DNA of 64,000 bases from JAFNAG01 sp963824985 (GTDB lineage Bacteria > Acidobacteriota > UBA6911), in assembly GCA_963824985.1 (NCBI GenBank), contig CAWGRQ010000036.1, positions 1-64,000 on the forward strand, given 5' to 3'. This document shows, piece by piece, positions 54,164 through 62,754 of the stretch. The position numbers were made by a program, and so were the translations under genes. Each line of letters begins with the position of its first letter. Within the stretch, counting starts at the first letter, position 1. The notes below the pieces were generated by a model. That model saw only the letters and a list, made by a program, of their open reading frames with translations. It was not told where the DNA came from and made no database searches.

Positions 54164-55345
54164 GTGGGATTTGACAGCATTGACAGTGCGATCGAAGAGA
54201 TGAGGCGCGGCAATATTATCATCATTGTGGATGATGAGGACCGCGAAAACGAGGGAGATTTCACTATCGCCGCCGAAAAGGTCACGCCGGAGGCAATCAA
54301 CTTCATGGCCAGGCACGGGAGAGGCCTGATCTGTCTGGCGATGACGGGTGCCCGCCTGGATGAGCTTCAGATTCCTTTGATGGTTGGCAACAATACTGCC
54401 AAATTCGGAACCGCGTTCACCGTTTCGATTGAGGCTCGCCATGGGGTAACTACCGGGATCTCGGCTGCCGATCGCGCGACCACTATTCTGACCGCGGTCG
54501 ATGCCCGGAGCACGCCGGCCGATCTGGTGCGGCCGGGGCATGTTTTCCCGTTGCGGGCTCGCTCGGGAGGGGTGCTTGTCCGTGCGGGTCAGACCGAGGC
54601 CTCGGTGGATCTGGCCCGGCTGGCTGGATTGTTTCCGGCCGGAGTCATTTGCGAGGTGATGAAGGATGACGGGACTATGGCCCGGGTGCCCGAGCTTATG
54701 GACGTGGCGCGGAATCATGGACTGAAGATGATCACCGTTGCGGATGTCATTGCCTTCCGGCTGCGCACTGAAATGTTTGTGCGCCAGGTATCCGAAGGGA
54801 TCCTGCCGACGGAATTCGGCGATTTCCGGGTGGTGGCGTTTGAGAATACTCTCGATCACGAAAACCACATCGCCCTTATCAAAGGAACCATCCGCGAGGA
54901 TGAACCGGCGCTGGTACGGGTACACTCCCAGTCGACTCTTGGGGATGTGTTTCATTCTCTACGCAGCGATAGCGGGGAGCAGTTGCGGGCGGCACTCCGA
55001 TTCATCGAGCGGGCGGGTAGTGGAGCCTTTGTGTATCTTCGATCTGAGGGGCAGGGAATCGGTTTGGTGAACGAGATCCGATCATGCTCCCTTCAGGATG
55101 AAGCGGCCGATGCACTCCCGGCCGAGGAGACCGTGGGATCGGAAGCCGATCTTCGCCTGTATGGCGTTGGGGCGCAGATTCTGCGGGCTCTGGGAGTCCG
55201 GAAAATCCGCCTGTTGACGAATCACCCGCGAAAAATCATCGGGCTGCAGGGTTACGGGATTGAGGTCCTGGAGAGGATTCCCCTGGAGTACGAACCAATC
55301 GGCCGGCCTGAAAATGCCGTGCGCGCCCGGAAGCGACATTCCTGA
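54164..55345 (+). CDS. ribBA: DHBP synthase fused to a degenerate GTP cyclohydrolase II domain (RibBX-like)
   Basis: GTG start at 54164 with AGGAG seven bases upstream. 393 residues. Residues 1-200 are a typical 3,4-dihydroxy-2-butanone-4-phosphate synthase: DDEDRENEGDF (~23-33), RHGVTTGISAADRA, RPGHVFPLRAR and GVICEVMKDDG. Residues ~205-393 follow the GTP cyclohydrolase II fold (RVHSQSTLGDVFHSLRSDSGEQL, split by my numbering at 252-273), but the three zinc cysteines are all Ser (257, 268, 270), and the QEGRGIGL and AYALQ segments are altered (SEGQGIGL, SCSLQ). Cyclohydrolase activity is therefore unlikely. Such 'RibBX' variants are known in Proteobacteria. A separate ribA should exist elsewhere. 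Confidence 0.9.
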   Translation: MGFDSIDSAIEEMRRGNIIIIVDDEDRENEGDFTIAAEKVTPEAINFMARHGRGLICLAMTGARLDELQIPLMVGNNTAKFGTAFTVSIEARHGVTTGISAADRATTILTAVDARSTPADLVRPGHVFPLRARSGGVLVRAGQTEASVDLARLAGLFPAGVICEVMKDDGTMARVPELMDVARNHGLKMITVADVIAFRLRTEMFVRQVSEGILPTEFGDFRVVAFENTLDHENHIALIKGTIREDEPALVRVHSQSTLGDVFHSLRSDSGEQLRAALRFIERAGSGAFVYLRSEGQGIGLVNEIRSCSLQDEAADALPAEETVGSEADLRLYGVGAQILRALGVRKIRLLTNHPRKIIGLQGYGIEVLERIPLEYEPIGRPENAVRARKRHS

Positions 55346-55373
55346 TCTCCTCCCCGCTTGGCCTGAGGATCAG
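55342..55373 (+). terminator. Weak stem-loop after the ribBA-type gene
   Basis: ctgatctcctc pairs imperfectly with gaggatcag around a short GC-rich loop, directly at the stop codon. No T run. Confidence 0.3.
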
Positions 55374-55448
55374 AAATTCCGCGGATCCAATTCCCGCTTT
55401 CGCGAGATCCCGGATCCGTCCCGGGTTCTGAGGGTGCCCTGCAACAGG

Positions 55449-56483
55449 CTATTTTTCCCGGGCCTGGTACCCGCTTCGGGTCTGGACCTTCAAATCATCA
55501 GGTTTGCCGTCGCCGTTGATATCGGCCTGGGCGACGACGCGCAGCTTGCGGAATTTCCCGTCCTTCTTGGTGTTTGTGGAAACGTAAGCCAGGCTGTACT
55601 GGTTTCTCAACATGGCGGAGACATTTTTAAAGATATCCGGAAACTCGGAAGGGAAACGGGGAAAGAAGGCCTCTCCGCCCGTAAGCTCGGCGACCGAGCG
55701 CAGGCGGTTATCGGCCATCAGCCAGCCAATATCATCTATGTTGTAGCGCAGCCGGACGCTTTGGCCCACGCTAACGCAATAAATGGAGGCATTCGTCGAC
55801 TTGCATTTTTTCAGGACCTCGTCATAGAGGTGCTTGCTGAACGTGTCAAGCCCGGTGCTGACCAGCAGCACCGCAACCTTGCCATCGATCTCCTCGACGC
55901 GATCGAGGGTATAAATCAACGCATCCGAGAGGTTGCTCTCGCTGAACGCCGGCGTGTTGAATCGGCTGAGAGCCTCCATGAGTTCATTGCGGTTCTGGGT
56001 GAAATCGGTCAGAATTGTCGGCCGGATGTCGTAGCCGATGACGGCGACCCAGTCGCCGCGGCGCAAGCTGTCGGCAAATCCGAAAATGGCGTTCCAGACA
56101 TCTTCGATGAACCACTCCACCACCTTGCTGAAATCCACGACCATGACAACCGTCATGGCAGCATCAACGGTTGCGAAATTGGTGATCTCCTGTTTTACAT
56201 TATCCTCGTAGAGCGTGAAGTTGCCCACCTTCAGCCCGGTGACGATGTTTCCCTTTTTGTCCGTTACCAGAGCCTGAAGATTTACCAGGTCCACCGCGAC
56301 CGAGATTTGGGTCTGTCCCTTGACGGCATCCTGCCCGGTCGGCTTTTTGGGCGGCGGCTCCTGGAGGCTTGGCATGGGGAAGGGTTCCGAGGCCGGCTGC
56401 CGACCTCCGCGAGCCGTTGGCCAAGCAAGAATCAGTGCGGGGAGACACAGGCCAATGATCAGGATAGTGATCTTGATCTTCAC
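55449..56483 (-). CDS. VWFA-related acidobacterial protein, degenerate MIDAS
   Basis: I chose GTG at 56483, with GGAGC about eight bases upstream, which begins a signal peptide or anchor (VKIKITILIIGLCLPALILA). About 344 residues. A Pro-rich linker precedes a small beta domain (ISVAVDLVNLQALVTDKKGNI, FTLYEDNVKQEITNFA), then a vWFA domain (TVVMVVDFSKVVEWF ... VAVLLVSTGLDTF). The normal DxSxS metal site reads DFSKV here, so metal binding is doubtful. The end RNQYSLAYVSTNTKKDGKFRKL is typical of the 'VWFA-related Acidobacterial domain' family. Function unknown; probably exported. The same family appears at the right edge of the window. Confidence 0.82.
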   Translation of the reverse strand: MKIKITILIIGLCLPALILAWPTARGGRQPASEPFPMPSLQEPPPKKPTGQDAVKGQTQISVAVDLVNLQALVTDKKGNIVTGLKVGNFTLYEDNVKQEITNFATVDAAMTVVMVVDFSKVVEWFIEDVWNAIFGFADSLRRGDWVAVIGYDIRPTILTDFTQNRNELMEALSRFNTPAFSESNLSDALIYTLDRVEEIDGKVAVLLVSTGLDTFSKHLYDEVLKKCKSTNASIYCVSVGQSVRLRYNIDDIGWLMADNRLRSVAELTGGEAFFPRFPSEFPDIFKNVSAMLRNQYSLAYVSTNTKKDGKFRKLRVVAQADINGDGKPDDLKVQTRSGYQAREK

Positions 56484-56782
56484 GCCGGATGCTCCGTGCA
56501 AAACAGGCTGGGAGCGAAAGACAACCCTCTGAGTTCCATGGCTACAGCGTAGCACAGATAGACATGGGATCAAAGCCGGGTCGTGCGCCTGGACGCCAGG
56601 ATCCGGATCCGTTTTCGGTCTCCGGCAAAAATCTGTTCCCCCGCTTTACTTTTTCCCCGGCTCGTGGTCAAAATGTGGTTCAAGGATTCCTGGAATTCGA
56701 GCCGTCCGGAAAGAGGTTGCCTCGATAGCGGGAGGCTGCGGGTGTGCATCAGACGGAGCATGCCCCGGGCGGGACAAATAAT

Positions 56783-56811
56783 TTGACGTTGCCGATCTCA
56801 GATGCTAATAA
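56783..56811 (+). promoter_or_regulatory. Predicted strong promoter for the LysW-like gene
   Basis: TTGACG at 56783-56788, a 17-base spacer, TAATAA at 56806-56811, with TGC just before the -10 (extended -10). Leader of about 42 bases to the GTG at 56860. Confidence 0.6.
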
Positions 56812-56859
56812 TTTGTTCCGCTTCTACTCTTACCGGAATTCGTTAGTGGGAGGATGATC

Positions 56860-57114
56860 GTGGGTTATTGCCCGGAATGTGATGCAGCAATCGAAGAAGA
56901 AGAATTTGAGGATATCGGAGAGATCATCACCTGTCCCGAATGTGGTGTCGACCTCGAAGTAATCTCGCTTGATCCCGTCGAATTCGATCTCGCTCCGGCC
57001 GAGGACGAAGACGAAGAGGACGACGACTTCAATTTCGATGATGAAGAGGACGAGAGCGAGGATGACTGGGACGACGAAGAGACCCCGGATGAGGAAGAGG
57101 ACGATTACAACTAG
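56860..57114 (+). CDS. LysW-like carrier protein with long acidic tail
   Basis: I chose GTG at 56860, six bases after GGGAGG; the ATG at 56854 abuts that site. 84 residues. The N-terminal half matches the amino-group carrier LysW/ArgW: a zinc ribbon with Cys4, Cys7, Cys25 and Cys28 (YCPECD, TCPECG), then LEVISLDPVEFDLAP. LysW ends in EDWGE, whose terminal Glu receives the substrate. Here the tail is ~35 residues of Asp/Glu with SEDDWDDE inside and ends DDYN, so it cannot be loaded at a terminal Glu in the known way. No LysX, LysZ or LysY partner lies nearby. It may be a different carrier, or an acidic regulatory ribbon. It precedes a HAD-like gene and larE. Confidence 0.8.
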   Translation: MGYCPECDAAIEEEEFEDIGEIITCPECGVDLEVISLDPVEFDLAPAEDEDEEDDDFNFDDEEDESEDDWDDEETPDEEEDDYN

Positions 57115-57203
57115 CTGCCGATGAGTTTTCTTTCCTGCCGAACCGGTGGCCTGGCGACAAAGTGCAGTTTCGCTCTCCTGAAGTCGCATTCGGGGATCTG
57201 CTT

Positions 57204-57905
57204 GTGTTGAGGCAAATACGCCTGCTCGTTTTCGATCTCGATTACGTTATCTTCGATTGCGCCGCGCTGAAAGTAAAAGCCCTGCGTGAAAGCCTGATTT
57301 CATTCGCGGACGACATCCCGCAGGATGTCCGCCTCCCCGATGCCGTTGATGCCTGGGAAGGATTTCGCGAATACGGCCGGCGCTGGCCCCAGCATCTGGA
57401 GCTCGGCATCGGAGAGCCTCAACTGGAGGAGCTGAACGCTGCCTACCAGGTCTATGAGACACGGCTGGTGGAAAAGGGCGCCGGGCGGATATATCCCGGG
57501 GTGCCGGGTATGTTGGATGCCTGCCGTCAGATCGGGCTCGTCTCCGCGCTGGGCGCTGAAGCCAACCGCGACTACCTGCTTGCGGTAAGCGACCGCCATG
57601 AACTCGAAACCTTCTTCGAATCAGCCTATTGTACCGAGGAGTTCGGCTCGGGGGGTGCGGAGGAGATGATCGAAGAGATCATGAGCCGGGCCCAGGTACT
57701 TCCCAGCGAAACCCTGGTATTAGGGAACCGGCATGATTTATTTGCAGCCGCACGTAACCTTGATGTGATCACCATCGGCTGCGAGTGGGGCCTTCAGGCC
57801 CCTGAGGTGCCTGGCAGTGCCGACCTGCGGTTACTCTCACCAACCGCAGCGCTTGCTGCCATCGAGGCTGCAGATGCGATTGCGGCGCAGCGGCATTCCG
57901 CCTGA
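57204..57905 (+). CDS. HAD-superfamily-like protein with altered active site
   Basis: The frame opens at a GTG at 57162, but GTG at 57204, after CGGGGATC, gives the usual family start (LRQIRLLVFDLDYVIFD). About 233 residues. Motif I is DLDYV: the two aspartates are kept, while the usual Gly-Thr is Tyr-Val. The helical cap follows (WPQHLELGIGEPQLEELNAAYQVYE), then IYPGVPGMLDACRQIGLVSAL for motif II. The expected metal-binding Asp of motif IV reads LGNRHDLFAAARN, with Asn-Arg in place of Gly-Asp-x. Phosphatase activity is therefore uncertain. It lies 89 bases after the LysW-like gene and 138 before larE; the link between them is an inference. Confidence 0.75.
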   Translation: MLRQIRLLVFDLDYVIFDCAALKVKALRESLISFADDIPQDVRLPDAVDAWEGFREYGRRWPQHLELGIGEPQLEELNAAYQVYETRLVEKGAGRIYPGVPGMLDACRQIGLVSALGAEANRDYLLAVSDRHELETFFESAYCTEEFGSGGAEEMIEEIMSRAQVLPSETLVLGNRHDLFAAARNLDVITIGCEWGLQAPEVPGSADLRLLSPTAALAAIEAADAIAAQRHSA

Positions 57906-58043
57906 CCGCGAAAGCCGGTTGGCAACCCATGTCGGGCCTGAGGCGCGGGTGCCTTAAAAAGGGTATTTTCGGAGCAGACCGCATCATGAGTCCGGGAGGC
58001 CCCGGAACTGGATGGCCCATGCTGTTCGTGCTACAGTGATGCT

Positions 58044-58862
58044 ATGGATCTGAACGAAAAGGAAGCAAAGCTGGAATCCCTGTTGCGGGAACTGGCCCCG
58101 GTACTGGTCGCCTTCAGCGGCGGCGTCGACAGTTCCTATCTTTCCTTCAAGGCTCATGCGGTTCTGGGTGACCGGGCCCTGGCGGTGACGGGGGACAGCC
58201 CCACCGTCCCTGCCAGCCAAAAAAACATGGCCTTGCGCATCGCGCGCGAGTTCGGCATTCGCCATGAAATCGTGCTCACGGATGAAATCGAGCGTGAGGA
58301 GTACGTGGAAAATCCTCCCGATCGCTGTTTCTTCTGCAAAGATACGCTGTTTGTTCAGCTGGCTGCGCTGGCGGTACGGCGGGGCGCTGCCACCGTGCTT
58401 GACGGCCTGAATGCCGACGATCTCGGAGATTACCGGCCGGGACGCAGAGCGGCCGCACAACATAACGTCCGCAGCCCCCTGATGGAGGTCGGGCTGGGCA
58501 AGGAGGAGATTCGGGAACTTTCCCGTAGAGCGGGGTTGCCGACCGCTGATCAGCCGGCCTCAGCGTGCCTGGCATCAAGATTTCCATATGGAGTTCGCAT
58601 CACCGCCGAAAAGCTGCGGGTCGTGGATCGTGGCGAGGAGGCTTTGCGGGCGATGGGATTCCGCATATTCCGGGTTCGCCACCATGAGGATCTGGTGCGC
58701 CTGGAATTCGGCAGGGAAGACCTGCTCCGGGCTCTCAATCCTGAGATCGCCCGGCGTTTGACAGAGCTCTTTAAAGGACTGGGCTATAAGTTCGTTACCC
58801 TGGACCTCGAAGGATATCGCACCGGTTCGCTTAATGAAGTTTTGCTCACCAGGATCCCCTGA
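58044..58862 (+). CDS. larE: ATP-dependent sacrificial sulfur transferase LarE
   Basis: 272 residues. PP-loop SGGVDSS at 25-31 binds and activates with ATP. The sacrificial Cys is Cys175 in ASACLASRFPYG, equivalent to Cys176 in Lactiplantibacillus LarE. Further motifs: CFFCKDTLF and LDGLNADDLGDYRPG. It supplies sulfur atoms by converting its own cysteine to dehydroalanine while building the nickel-pincer cofactor of lactate racemase. No larA, larB or larC is in the window, so either they are elsewhere or the protein serves another thiolation. Convergent with galE, 23 bases away. Confidence 0.92.
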   Translation: MDLNEKEAKLESLLRELAPVLVAFSGGVDSSYLSFKAHAVLGDRALAVTGDSPTVPASQKNMALRIAREFGIRHEIVLTDEIEREEYVENPPDRCFFCKDTLFVQLAALAVRRGAATVLDGLNADDLGDYRPGRRAAAQHNVRSPLMEVGLGKEEIRELSRRAGLPTADQPASACLASRFPYGVRITAEKLRVVDRGEEALRAMGFRIFRVRHHEDLVRLEFGREDLLRALNPEIARRLTELFKGLGYKFVTLDLEGYRTGSLNEVLLTRIP

Positions 58863-58885
58863 TTCCGGGCACAGCAAGGCTCCCG

Positions 58886-59893
58886 TCAGACGGGCCTCTG
58901 CGCCGCCAGCGCGCGACAAACATCTCCCTGCCGCCATTTCCAGGCGGTTTCGACAATCTCGGCAAGAGCGGAATGGCGGGCGCTCCATCTCAGCCCGGCC
59001 TTCGCTTTCCCGGGATCGGCAACCAGTTCCGGAGGATCTCCGGGGCGACGCTCCCGGATCGTGGCGGGAATCTGTTTCCCCGTAATTCTCTCCACGGCAT
59101 CGATGATCTGCAGTACCGAATATCCCTGTCCGGTCCCCAGGTTGAAAACATCGGATGGTCCCCCGGCAAACAGGTGCTCGAGGGCCGCCAGGTGAGCGCT
59201 TGCCAAATCCGAGATGTGTATGTAATCCCTTACACAGGTGCCGTCCGGAGTCGGGTAATCTCGCCCGTAGATTTCAGCACTGGAACCATTGCCCAACGCA
59301 ATTTCGAGGAGGCGCGGAATGAGGTGCGATTCGGGAACATGCCACTCTCCGGTGCCGGCGTCGGGCGCGGCTCCGGCAGCGTTGAAGTAGCGCAGCGACA
59401 CGTAACGCAGGCCGTGGGCATTCCGGTAATCGCGCAGGATTCGCTCAATCACCATCTTCGTCACTCCATAAGGATTGACGGGGTCCAGGGGTAGCGACTC
59501 GTCCATGGGAAGGCGCGGGGGGATGCCGTAGGTCGCGCAGCTGGACGAGAAGACGATGCATTCGGTCCCATGACGGCGCATCGCCTCGAGCAGGTTCAGG
59601 GCATTGGTGATGTTGTCATGGTAGTATTTATGGGGATTTCTATAGGATTCCTCGACCAAAGCATGAGATGCGAAATGAATGACCGCCGCGACCGGCTCGA
59701 TCGCGAAAGCACGGTCCAGGTCATCCATTCGGCTGAGATCGCCGAGGCAGAATGGCGTATTGCCCGCGAGTTCTCGAAACCCTGTCGACAGGTTATCGAA
59801 GCAGATCGGGGAGTACCCTCGATCCTGCAGGAAGCGCAACGTACGGCTTCCGATGTAGCCGGCGCCTCCCGTTACCAGAATTCCCTGCGTCAA
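58886..59893 (-). CDS. galE: UDP-glucose 4-epimerase
   Basis: 335 residues. NAD-binding GGAGYIGS at the start (TQGILVTGGAGYIGSRTL), Ser/Tyr/Lys catalytic set in VFSSSCATYG and NPYGVTKMVIERIL, and the sugar-binding DYIHISDLASAHLAALE with NLGTGQGYSVLQI. It interconverts UDP-glucose and UDP-galactose, supplying sugar for surface polysaccharides. The histidine kinase gene on the same strand ends 45 bases before the galE start codon, so kinase and galE may be one transcript. No other sugar-nucleotide gene lies beside it. Confidence 0.93.
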   Translation of the reverse strand: MTQGILVTGGAGYIGSRTLRFLQDRGYSPICFDNLSTGFRELAGNTPFCLGDLSRMDDLDRAFAIEPVAAVIHFASHALVEESYRNPHKYYHDNITNALNLLEAMRRHGTECIVFSSSCATYGIPPRLPMDESLPLDPVNPYGVTKMVIERILRDYRNAHGLRYVSLRYFNAAGAAPDAGTGEWHVPESHLIPRLLEIALGNGSSAEIYGRDYPTPDGTCVRDYIHISDLASAHLAALEHLFAGGPSDVFNLGTGQGYSVLQIIDAVERITGKQIPATIRERRPGDPPELVADPGKAKAGLRWSARHSALAEIVETAWKWRQGDVCRALAAQRPV

Positions 59894-59938
59894 TATTGCC
59901 TCCTGGGTGCGGGTGATTCGTCGGAGGGCAACCGGCGC

Positions 59939-62576
59939 CTATGATCCGGCTGCTTCCAGCGACTGTTGGATGACCTCTTTGACTTCTTCGATCTTGAAGG
60001 GCTTTGCCAGGTACAGGTTGCCGTGTTTTTCGAAAAAGGTGCGGGTCTCCGTGCTGACGGTGTCTCCAGTGATGAAAATAATCCGCTGGTGAAGGTGGGG
60101 TCGATTCTGCTTGATCCACTGATAGAGTTCGCGGCCGTTCATCTGGGGCATCCTGAAATCAGTGATGACGAGATCGTAATCCGTGGCCAGCAGCTTTTCC
60201 ATAGCGGCACGGCCATCACCGGCGGTATCGACCTGCATGGGAAACATCCTGAAGATTTCAATGAAGAAATCGAGGATGTACTTCTCGTCGTCCACGATCA
60301 GGATCCGCTTGTCGCGTACCAGTTTGTCGAATTGCAGCGCCTGGGGCATGAGTTGGGGGAAGATGCTGACGTCGTCATTGAGCCGCGAAATGACGGGGAG
60401 TTCGATAACGAAGGTCGCCCCTTCCTCGGGCCGGCTGATGGCGTAAACATTGCCGCCGTGCTCCTTGATGATCCCATAGGTCAAGCTCAATCCCAGGCCG
60501 GTGCCTTTCCCGACCTCCTTGGTTGTAAAAAACGGATCGAAGATCTTCGAAAGGTGAGCTTCCGGGATTCCGGGTCCATCATCCATAATTTCCACGATGA
60601 TGCGGTTGTTCGGGATATCGGACCGCGACCGGATCACGAGCCTGCCGCGGCCGTTGGCCTGGAGCATGGCGTGTTCGGCATTGGTGATGATATTCAAAAA
60701 CACCTGCTGCAGCTGGTGAGCGTCCGCAATGGTCTTCGGCAGATTGCGGTCCAGTTCGCGCACGATTTCGATGTTGTTGACCGAGAGTTCGTAATTGCGC
60801 AATTCGACCGTTCGCTCCAAGACGTCGTTCACACTGGACAGCGTCCGTTCCGGTTTTTGCTTCCGCGCGAACGAGAGCAGGTTCTGCACGATCTTCTGGC
60901 AGCGCAAAGCCAGATTGTTTATTTTGAGGAGGCTTTCGCGGGCGCGCTCATCCAGGTCCTTGCGCAACTGCAACAGCTGCGAATACCCCATGACGCCGGT
61001 CAGCGGGTTGTTCAATTCGTGGGCAATGCCGGAGATCAGTTCGCCGATAGCGGAGAGTTTTTCAGACTGGATCAACTGCTGGCGCAGCAGCTTTTCATTG
61101 CTTACATCCTTGGCGACATGAATCGACCCGACCAGGCGGTTGTTTTTGTCGTACCAGGGGCTCACGGAAATCTGGAACGTGCCGCCCATGGCGGTCAGTT
61201 CAATCTCTTCCACAACGAGGTTCTCAGACTGGAGCGTGTTCATGTGCTGGCACGGCGTGAATCCCAACTCGTTCGGGTTGTAAATCTCAGAACAGTACTT
61301 GCCGATCATTTTGGGTGGCGTGGTCTTCAGCCTGCGCGCTAGCGCCACATTGGCGCGGATAATCTTGCCGGTAGTGTCATGAACCGACACGCAATCCTGC
61401 ATGGCGTCAAAAGTCGTCTCCCATTCCTTCTGGCTGCGGGATACGACCTGGAACAGCCTCGCGTTTTCCAGGGCGATGGCGGCCTGGTGGGCCAGGGTTT
61501 CGGCGCGCGAGATTTCCTCCTGCGTGAAGACGCGCCCGGAGGCATCATCGCTGCAGATCAGCAGGCCGATGGCCTGCTCTTTGGCGATCAAAGGGGCGAA
61601 AATAGCAGCCCGCCATCGCATTGTCCGCATGACGGTCACGTCCGAGGTTTCAAGCCTGGGGATGTCCTCGGCTGCTAACACGCGTCGCTCGAGCAGCGCG
61701 CGGACCGCGAGGGAATCTTCGGAGAGCCGGATCTCGATATCCTGGATCTTAAGTCCATCTTCCTGGGTTGATGCGGATCCCACGAGACGATGGTGGCGCT
61801 CATCCAACAGGAACAGGTGGCATTGTCCGGTTTTCACCAGGCGGCGGCCCTCGATGACGATTCTGCGGATGATATCTTCCAGGTCCAGGCTCTGCGAAAT
61901 GATCTTGTTGACTTCATGAAGCGCGACGAAATCTTCGGAAAGCTTGTGCGCCTGTTCGCGCAAGCGGATGCCGGTGATCGCGATGCCGAGGGTATCCACC
62001 AATGCGTTCAGGAAGACTTCACCCGCGTTTCCGGTTGGCTGCGGCTCGCGGCGGGTGAGCGCCAGGGTGCCGAGCATGCGGCTGCCCGAATGGATCGGCC
62101 GGAAATCGAGGCCCTGAACGCCATCCCCGCGCAGGGCGTCCCCGAGGGATGGGGAGCCCCAGCTGGAAAAATCATCGATGGATATTGGCAGGCCCTGCCG
62201 CAAGGCCGGTTCACCTGCCAGTTTTACCTGAACGGTTTCCAACGATGATTCCAGATTTGGAGGGAAACCGCGATACACGGCGAGGGGCTGGGCATCCGGA
62301 GCCGGGTTCAAGCGGATTGGAACCGGCCCGGAGGTCCAGAACCCGCAGCACTTCACCCAGAGCCGTTGCCAGAAACGTCCGGAGATCCTGATCGCCACCC
62401 GCCATCGAGGCGATCGTGTGCATGACTTCCCACTCACGCCTGGTGTTGCGTCGACGTTTGGATGACGAAGCCGAAATTGCCATTGCGGGCAGGGCGATCG
62501 CCAGTCCAAGCGCCAGTGACAGGAAGGAGCCCGGGGTGGCAAAAGCAGAAAGCGCGAATTCGAGACTCAAAACCAT
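59939..62576 (-). CDS. Hybrid histidine kinase: TM, GAF, PAS, HisKA, ATPase and receiver; one apparent frameshift
   Basis: ATG at 62576 has AGGGGATC eight bases upstream and starts a membrane segment (LSLALGLAIALPAMAISAS). The frame breaks near 62316; dropping one A of the coding strand joins RVLDLRAGS to IRLNPAPDAQPLAVYRG and gives 878 residues. Two GAF-like domains (~70-190, ~215-365), a PAS domain (KEWETTFDAMQDCVSVHD), HisKA with the phospho-acceptor His (~517) in SGIAHELNNPLTG, an ATPase domain (DDGPGIPEAHLSKIFDPFF, GTGLGLSLT) and a receiver (ILIVDDEKYI, Asp ~804 in LVITDFRMPQMNG). It senses a cytoplasmic or membrane signal and passes phosphate to its own receiver. No output domain; the partner is unknown. 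Confidence 0.9.
62316..62317 (-). other. Apparent frameshift, one extra A in coding strand
   Basis: Coding-strand ggttccaatccgcttgaac read with one A fewer gives Gly-Ser-Ile-Arg-Leu-Asn and restores the N-terminal membrane segment to the rest of the kinase. Confidence 0.75.
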
Positions 62577-62754
62577 GCGCGATTGATCCCCTGGTTGAGG
62601 ACAAACGACGCTCATTATAGGAATGACTGTGCGTGATTGCCAGGAGAATCGCCCCCCCGGCAGGTTGCCGGAGGACTAAACCGGACCGGGAATCCGTCGG
62701 GGGGCGAATCGTGGTTTTTCCCCGGATCGGGGTCGAACCTGTCCCTGCCGGTAT

